From Thermoplasmata archaeon (GTDB lineage: Archaea; Thermoplasmatota; Thermoplasmata; UBA10834; DTMW01), in contig JAOUEZ010000007.1 of NCBI GenBank assembly GCA_029858465.1, positions 1 to 19,892 on the forward strand: DNA of 19,892 bases, given 5' to 3'. Position numbers and translations under genes: made by a program. Shown here one piece after another: positions 15,365 through 19,892 of the stretch. Numbering within the stretch: position 1 is the first letter of the stretch; each line of letters begins with the position of its first letter. The notes below the pieces were generated by a model, which made no database searches, was not told the DNA's origin, and worked only from the letters and a program-made list of their open reading frames with translations.

Positions 15365-17497
15365 ATGAAAAGCAATGGAATAAAGGCGGTTTTGGCAATT
15401 CTTGTTGTCTGTGTCTTGTCTCTGTCGCTCATACCAGTCGCCGATGCCGCTGGGAGGCTTGGAAACAAGCTGACCTCTGAGGAGATCGCATTCGCGATGG
15501 CCGTCGGCAACGGAGAATACGCCTACGAGCAGGATTGGATATACTCCTACGAGTACGGCGAATTCGAAATTGATCTTGGCGAGGCATGGAGAGGTGCAGG
15601 GAGCGAGCCGGCACATGAATATGCGATGTACCTGAAGGATGAGATGACGGACATCGGTCTTCAGGACGTAACCCTGGAAGGATTCCCGGTGCATGCATAC
15701 AACTACGGCGGAGCTTCAGTGCAGGTCCTTGACCCAGTCGAAAGCGAGGAATGGCTGGCTGCGGGTCACGGAGGCTTGCCAGGGACACCATCAGATGGAA
15801 TCACAGCTGAGATAGTCTATGTCGGGCTCGGAACGATGTACGACTATGAAGGAAAAGACGTGACAGGCAAACTGGTACTGATCGATGTCAGCGAGGAGGA
15901 GATGTATTGGCTTCAGTATCCTCTATACGAGGCTGAGCTTCACGGTGCAGTCGGCGCGGTAGTACACTGGGTCGAATACCAACTGCTAGAGGATGCAGTC
16001 GTGACGCACGACTCCGAGGCGAGAACAACTATACCTGCAGTTTGCATCAGCCACAATAACGCGGAATATCTCATAGACCTGATAATGACCAGCGACGACC
16101 CTGTCACAGTGAAGATCTGGTGCGACGCTGATATAGACTATGATGGTGTTGGAAACAATGTATACGGATACATCTGGGGAACGACTCATCCGGACGAGTA
16201 CATACTGATAGCCGACCATTACGACAAATGGTGGTACGGAGCGGATGACAACGGCGCAGGTGTAGCAAGACTTCTCGGGATTGCAAAAGCAATGGTGAAC
16301 TCAGGATACATGCCCTCAAGGACGATAGTGTTCCTTGCAACAGACGCGGAGGAATATGGATGGACGGACACCGAGTTCGACTGGGCACTGGGAGCATGGT
16401 GGGCGATATTCGACCAGCATCCAGACTGGGCAGGAAAGACACTTGGTGCGTTCTGCCTTGAAGGAGGAGGCACGACAGGTGCAACGAGCGTGTATGCTCA
16501 CGGGACTCCTGAGACACAGATGTTCAGGAAGGGTCTGCTGCAGCTGTTCAATGAGTGGTTCTCTAACACTGCTCCTTGGTCGAGTTACTATGTAAACTCA
16601 GTCGAATGGACCGATAGCTTTGCGACCACCTGGGCAGACGAGTTCAGCTTCTGCTCGGCGGGAATACCTATAATGAATGTCGGCAGCTGGAGATCCGCAT
16701 ATGAAGGATACGACTACCACACGCAATACGATGCCATGTACGGCATTTCTGCAGAGAGCCTCGCAATGAGCATTGTCTCCAACGGCATTGCGGCGATAGA
16801 GATGGATAGATCCGTCATAATCCCGTACAGCTTCCAGAAGAGAGCGGACGATCTTGGAAAACAGCTGGAGGATTGGCTCATCAAGGCTGCAGGCTTGGAT
16901 TCGACCGAGATAATGCAGGCATTGAAGGAGTTCTACAGAGTATCCGACGATGTCTGGAAATTGATAAAATCTAAACAATACTCGGGCGATCCTGACATGA
17001 TTAACGCCAAGCTGCTCGAGATTGCGAAACTTGTATTATCCGACTTCACCCAGGTCGGAGGATACGTCGAGGCGTTCTATCCGCACAGGCACTACCAGGA
17101 CGATACTTGGTTCCTGAGGGAGGGCATCGAGTCGCTCGAGGATGGAAACATCAACAGGGCGCTGATGTGGCTCTCATGGGTATACGGAATGTATCACGGC
17201 CGATGGTGCAGCTACGAGAACTACGAATACATGCAGCTTGACAGGTGGAACGACGACAACTTCAACCAGTTCTGGGCGCGCGGGAGGACGGCAAATGTCA
17301 TCGACATCTGGGATGAGTATATCACCCTCTGGGAGAAGAGGATGACAGGCGACAAGGATTTCTCAGATGAGATAGAATCTCTTTGGATGAAATACAATGT
17401 ACAGGTAGAATACTTCGATGCTGCCCTCGAGGACATGACGATGACTTTATACAGCGCAACTGAGAAGCTGAACGATGTCAAGATGATGCTGATGTAG
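15365..17497 (+). CDS. Secreted M28-family zinc metallopeptidase with PA-like domain
   Basis: 710 residues. A signal peptide (1 to about 29, MKSNGIKAVLAILVVCVLSL then ADAAG) directs export; no C-terminal anchor is seen. A PA-like insert (about 145-250) precedes the catalytic core. M28 co-catalytic zinc residues: His285 (IADHYD), Asp295 (GADDNGAG), base Glu329 and ligand Glu330 (ATDAEEYG), and His452 (DYHTQYD). The fourth ligand, normally Asp in an NxDMxG-like context, appears to be Glu366 in FCLEGGG. M28 enzymes are aminopeptidases or carboxypeptidases cleaving single residues from peptides; specificity here is not predictable. Residues 480-710 form a helix-rich extension not usual in the family. 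The ATG follows GAGGGGGAG at about eight bases. A role in external peptide use fits the adjacent surface protein. Confidence 0.88.
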   Translation: MKSNGIKAVLAILVVCVLSLSLIPVADAAGRLGNKLTSEEIAFAMAVGNGEYAYEQDWIYSYEYGEFEIDLGEAWRGAGSEPAHEYAMYLKDEMTDIGLQDVTLEGFPVHAYNYGGASVQVLDPVESEEWLAAGHGGLPGTPSDGITAEIVYVGLGTMYDYEGKDVTGKLVLIDVSEEEMYWLQYPLYEAELHGAVGAVVHWVEYQLLEDAVVTHDSEARTTIPAVCISHNNAEYLIDLIMTSDDPVTVKIWCDADIDYDGVGNNVYGYIWGTTHPDEYILIADHYDKWWYGADDNGAGVARLLGIAKAMVNSGYMPSRTIVFLATDAEEYGWTDTEFDWALGAWWAIFDQHPDWAGKTLGAFCLEGGGTTGATSVYAHGTPETQMFRKGLLQLFNEWFSNTAPWSSYYVNSVEWTDSFATTWADEFSFCSAGIPIMNVGSWRSAYEGYDYHTQYDAMYGISAESLAMSIVSNGIAAIEMDRSVIIPYSFQKRADDLGKQLEDWLIKAAGLDSTEIMQALKEFYRVSDDVWKLIKSKQYSGDPDMINAKLLEIAKLVLSDFTQVGGYVEAFYPHRHYQDDTWFLREGIESLEDGNINRALMWLSWVYGMYHGRWCSYENYEYMQLDRWNDDNFNQFWARGRTANVIDIWDEYITLWEKRMTGDKDFSDEIESLWMKYNVQVEYFDAALEDMTMTLYSATEKLNDVKMMLM

Positions 17498-17528
17498 ACA
17501 TCTTTGAATTCTCAAACCCTTTCCTCGA

Positions 17529-17541
17529 TTTTTTCCTTTTT
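17529..17541 (+). terminator. T-run terminator of the peptidase gene
   Basis: T6 (17529-17534) and T5 (17537-17541) begin 31 bases after the peptidase stop, in the short space between convergent genes. Typical of archaeal T-run termination. Confidence 0.5.
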
Positions 17542-17564
17542 CGCAGTAAATATTCTGATTTGTT

Positions 17565-17577
17565 AAAAATTTTCCAA
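17565..17577 (-). terminator. Candidate T-run terminator of the minus-strand Cys-rich gene
   Basis: On the minus strand, GGAAAATTTTTAAC starts a few bases after the stop at 17582. The T5 run is at 17569-17565. Short, so only tentative. Confidence 0.3.
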
Positions 17578-17581
17578 ATTA

Positions 17582-18271
17582 CTAATCCTCAGGCAGATGA
17601 ATGGCGAATTGACATACATCGTCGCCCTTGAGAATAGATTTCAGCAGCTCGATTCTCACGGGTCTTCCAAGAATACGCTCCCAGTTAGTCTTGTAGAAGC
17701 CTCCGCCGCAGTAGCAGTATATAGATGGTATTTCGATCTTAGATCTGATTGCCTCTCTTATTCTGTCGCAATGACAATAGCTTGCTTTCTTCTCGATGTC
17801 CGACTTCGCCTCGAAATATCCTTTCAAATCGGCTGGAATTTTGGTGGCTATGATTAGATTACCCTTCTTCAGACCTGCCTCGCCCCAATTCTGTTCGATG
17901 ATTTTCTGCCGCCATTCCTCCGGCATCTTCCCGAAGCGCCTCTCGATGTTCATGATGAAGTCCTTTTGCCAGAAATCGTGGAGGTCATCAATGTCGCCGT
18001 TCCATTCGAACACTGCCCTCAGTATCGAAATCCTCGACTCGGGAAGCTGATGCGCACATCTCATCAGGATCTTCTTAACATCCTCTCGACTCGCATGCTT
18101 CTCCAGTCTTTCGATCATTTCCTTAGTCCAAGTGAAGTTCTCCTCTTCCGAGTATTCGCCCGATGCATCTATCTCCTCTGGGAAAACGGTTCGATATTTC
18201 TCTTCGCTAAGGACATCGCAAGCATTCTTGCGGAATAATTCTCGCCATTGATCCGGTTTTTTCATTCCCAT
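17582..18271 (-). CDS. Uncharacterised Cys-rich protein (DUF6144/V4R-like C-terminus)
   Basis: 229 residues, soluble, function unknown. The N-terminal two thirds is helical and charged (Cys18, Cys72). The C-terminal part is distinctive: SYCHCDRIREA (Cys166, Cys168), then IYCYCGGGFYK (Cys186, Cys188), then WERILGRPVRIELLKSIL and GDDVCQFAIHLPED (Cys220). This resembles from memory an uncharacterised family (DUF6144-like) and, in its GDDxCxF ending, the small-molecule-binding V4R domain; neither could be checked here. The paired CxC motifs suggest a metal or cofactor site, by inference. Two ATGs (18271 and 18265) are possible and no clear Shine-Dalgarno site separates them. It is divergent from the GAF gene and convergent with the peptidase. 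Confidence 0.75.
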   Translation of the reverse strand: MGMKKPDQWRELFRKNACDVLSEEKYRTVFPEEIDASGEYSEEENFTWTKEMIERLEKHASREDVKKILMRCAHQLPESRISILRAVFEWNGDIDDLHDFWQKDFIMNIERRFGKMPEEWRQKIIEQNWGEAGLKKGNLIIATKIPADLKGYFEAKSDIEKKASYCHCDRIREAIRSKIEIPSIYCYCGGGFYKTNWERILGRPVRIELLKSILKGDDVCQFAIHLPED

Positions 18272-18295
18272 CTGATATCGTTTACTAATGAGCGG

Positions 18296-18316
18296 TATTG
18301 CGTATTGAATATTGCG
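18296..18316. repeat. Three tandem 7-bp repeats in a divergent intergenic region
   Basis: TATTGCG, TATTGAA, TATTGCG stand head to tail between the divergent Cys-rich and GAF genes. The spacing could suit a regulator binding along one face, or be chance. The middle copy differs at two bases. Confidence 0.35.
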
Positions 18317-18397
18317 GACGAGGGGCTCCCAAGACCCTGATAACAGAGGAAGAGGATTGAAATAAGGACAGTCTCATGAATTTGAAAGAGGCGGTCC

Positions 18398-19033
18398 ATG
18401 AAGAGGCAGATCGAGACCTATATACAGATGACCGAGTCAATCAACGAGAGATATTCCCCGGTTTCGAAAGACGAGAACGAGATGATTCTAGATGCAATCA
18501 GGATGTTCAATGCGGAGCTGCTTGAGACGAAGGATGTCATGCAGGTGCTCCAGAATGCCGCCGAGGTGATTTACAGCGTTTTCGGGCTGAAAGAAATATT
18601 GATTGGCCTAAAGGGAGGTGACGGGCTGTTCCGCTACAAGGTCGTCATAGGTCACACGAAAAAGGCTGAAGCGGCTATCAGGAATGCCGCATACCAGGTT
18701 GAAGAAATGTCGATGTCGGATGAGTTCCCGGCCATCACGATATGCAACACAAGCGAGTTCTCCCTGAAGGAGGATCTTCCGGACAATGTCATGGAGATCC
18801 GACAGTTCAACCGCCCCGCTGAGTTATCAAAGCCGAGGACTTCAACCGATGCTATGATGGAGGGCGATTACCTCGACGTTTATATTTTTGGCAAAAAGGA
18901 CGAAATGCTGGGTTGGATAGAGGTGTCGAGCCCGAGCGACGGGAAACTGCCGTCCAAGGAGACGATCAAAGGACTTGAGCTTTTGGCATCGATACTCGGC
19001 ATCGTTCTGTCCTATATTGGTCTACCGGAATAA
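18398..19033 (+). CDS. Stand-alone GAF-like sensor protein
   Basis: 211 residues, cytoplasmic. After a short N-terminal helix, residues about 28-205 fit a GAF fold: a helix with FNAELLETKDVMQVLQNAAEVIY, strands FGLKEILIGLKGG and LFRYKVVIGHT, a variable middle (110-155), then YLDVYIFGKKDEMLGWIEVSSPSDG and a closing helix ETIKGLELLASILGIVLSYI. GAF domains bind small molecules and usually sit on kinases, cyclases or transcription activators; no output domain, DNA-binding motif or membrane segment is visible, so the protein may act through a partner. The ATG follows GAGGCGGT. The divergent Cys-rich gene is the obvious candidate partner, by position only. Confidence 0.65.
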   Translation: MKRQIETYIQMTESINERYSPVSKDENEMILDAIRMFNAELLETKDVMQVLQNAAEVIYSVFGLKEILIGLKGGDGLFRYKVVIGHTKKAEAAIRNAAYQVEEMSMSDEFPAITICNTSEFSLKEDLPDNVMEIRQFNRPAELSKPRTSTDAMMEGDYLDVYIFGKKDEMLGWIEVSSPSDGKLPSKETIKGLELLASILGIVLSYIGLPE

Positions 19034-19074
19034 CTAGGCCGGGATTGAAGGAAAACCTATTGTGCCCAGAAATA

Positions 19075-19088
19075 TTAATATATATAAC
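19075..19088 (+). promoter_or_regulatory. TATA box for the multicopper oxidase gene
   Basis: TTAATATATATAAC is the best TATA-like sequence in the window. Transcription would begin near 19108, leaving a leader of about 35 bases with the Shine-Dalgarno site AGAGGGGGGAG (19126-19136) before the ATG at 19143. Confidence 0.6.
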
Positions 19089-19142
19089 AACGTTATTTCT
19101 TTTACTTTGCTATTCCGATTTCTCAAGAGGGGGGAGCAGTAG

Positions 19143-19892
19143 ATGGAACAAAAGGAAGAAAATAGCAGCATATATTCTGATAGAGCGGTCGCTGCGAGCA
19201 GAAGGACGCGATCTAGGATTCTTCAGAAATTGATTGTCCCATTAATCGTCGTCTCGCTCACGGTCCCGCTCTGGGCAGGAAGCGCTGAGGGCGCGCAGGT
19301 CCCGGCGGGCTTTCTGAATCCGGTGAAAATACCGAAATGGGTAAACCAAATCGACGGTCCGCCGCCCGTATGGGAAGCAACGCCTTACTACGATCCTGAG
19401 ACAGGCGAACTGCTCTACGACTACGAAATAAAAATGGTCGACGACATATACCAGCAGATTCTGCCTGCTCCGCTGCCGATGACGCATGTCTGGGGCTATG
19501 CAGGTATTGCGAAGGACGCTTTGACCGGTGCTTCGCTCGGCAACGTTGCCAGCTCCCCGGGAGCTTCATTTGAGGCAGCCCAAGGAGAGCAGATCAGTGT
19601 GAAATGGGTGAATGAAATAGACGACACACACATGTTCGCCGTCGACCCGACACTGCACTGGGCGAACCCGAACGACATGATGATGCTGGAGCCGCCTTTC
19701 GAGCCGTATCCTCCGGGATATGAGGATGCGCAGTCTCCGGTGCCTTTGGTAACTCACCTGCATGGAGCAGAGGTTCAATCGACATCCGACGGAGGTCCTG
19801 AGGCGTGGTTTACTTACAACGGCCTACACGGTTCCGCATACAGCTCGAAGGTAGAGGTACCTGGCTCAAACTGGGCGATATACACCTACCCG
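19143..19892 (+). CDS. Exported CotA-like multicopper oxidase (partial, C-terminus off window)
   Basis: 250 codons, open to the right edge. The N-terminus has a charged stretch with a twin arginine (SRR, 19-21), a hydrophobic segment (26-46) and a likely cleavage site near GSAEGA, so the protein is exported; the Arg pair is not a canonical Tat motif. The mature part matches the first cupredoxin domain of CotA/bilirubin-oxidase-type multicopper oxidases: THVWGYAG, ISVKWVNEIDDTHMFAVDPTLH, then VTHLHGAEVQSTSDGGPEAWF. His205 and His207 of HLHG are copper ligands of the type 2/type 3 centre. The second HxH pair (WYHDH) would fall just beyond the window edge. Such enzymes oxidise phenols, bilirubin or metal ions with O2. 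The ATG is preceded by a strong purine-rich site. Confidence 0.88.
   Translation, partial: MEQKEENSSIYSDRAVAASRRTRSRILQKLIVPLIVVSLTVPLWAGSAEGAQVPAGFLNPVKIPKWVNQIDGPPPVWEATPYYDPETGELLYDYEIKMVDDIYQQILPAPLPMTHVWGYAGIAKDALTGASLGNVASSPGASFEAAQGEQISVKWVNEIDDTHMFAVDPTLHWANPNDMMMLEPPFEPYPPGYEDAQSPVPLVTHLHGAEVQSTSDGGPEAWFTYNGLHGSAYSSKVEVPGSNWAIYTYP

Noticed and set aside
19045..19233. 62-codon frame upstream of the multicopper oxidase
   Set aside because: It spans the TATA box and Shine-Dalgarno site of the oxidase and overlaps its start in another frame.

Overview
This window most likely comes from an anaerobic archaeon. Pointers are AT-rich TATA-like boxes upstream of several starts, a heterodisulfide reductase (Hdr)/MvhD gene set, a large secreted PKD/Ig-type surface protein with one C-terminal membrane anchor, and strong Shine-Dalgarno sites (GGAGGT, AGGAGGTGA). 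The gene mix would fit a Thermoplasmatota lineage (Methanomassiliicoccales-like or a sediment protein degrader), but that placement is inference. No rRNA, tRNA, CRISPR array or insertion sequence was seen.

Layout. (1) 4780 down to 1, minus strand: hdrA-hdrC-hdrB-mvhD-hdrA2. This is a tightly packed operon, with ATGA stop/start overlaps at three of its four junctions, encoding a flavin/iron-sulfur electron-transfer (probably bifurcating) module. The second hdrA lacks the usual N-terminal domain and runs off the left edge. A leader of about 150 nt upstream of hdrA contains two competing hairpins. (2) 6392-5145, minus: a lone ArsB/NhaD-type (ion transporter superfamily) permease with its own TATA box. 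(3) 11070-6471, minus: hypB-hypF-hypC-hypA-hypD, the maturation genes for the NiFe-hydrogenase active site; hypE and hydrogenase structural genes are absent here. (4) 11422-15120, plus: a 1232-residue surface protein with three copies of an unrecognised ~112-residue module, PKD and Ig-like domains, one membrane helix and a Pro/Gln/Tyr-rich cytoplasmic tail, followed by a hairpin terminator. (5) 15365-17497, plus: a secreted M28-family zinc metallopeptidase with a PA-like insert and a long helical C-terminal extension. (6) 18271-17582, minus, and 18398-19033, plus: a divergent pair encoding a small Cys-rich protein of uncharacterised type and a stand-alone GAF-like protein. (7) 19143 to the right edge, plus: the start of an exported CotA-like multicopper oxidase.

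How it fits together. The Hyp proteins would mature a NiFe hydrogenase that could feed electrons through MvhD into the Hdr complex, where flavin-based bifurcation would couple ferredoxin reduction to reduction of a disulfide or similar acceptor at HdrB. The right half is a cell-surface region (surface protein, exopeptidase, copper oxidase) consistent with use of external protein and defence or chemistry at the envelope. The most notable points are the two-HdrA operon with its structured leader, the novel repeat and tail of the surface protein, the uncharacterised CxC/CxC protein, and a copper oxidase in an otherwise anaerobic gene setting.
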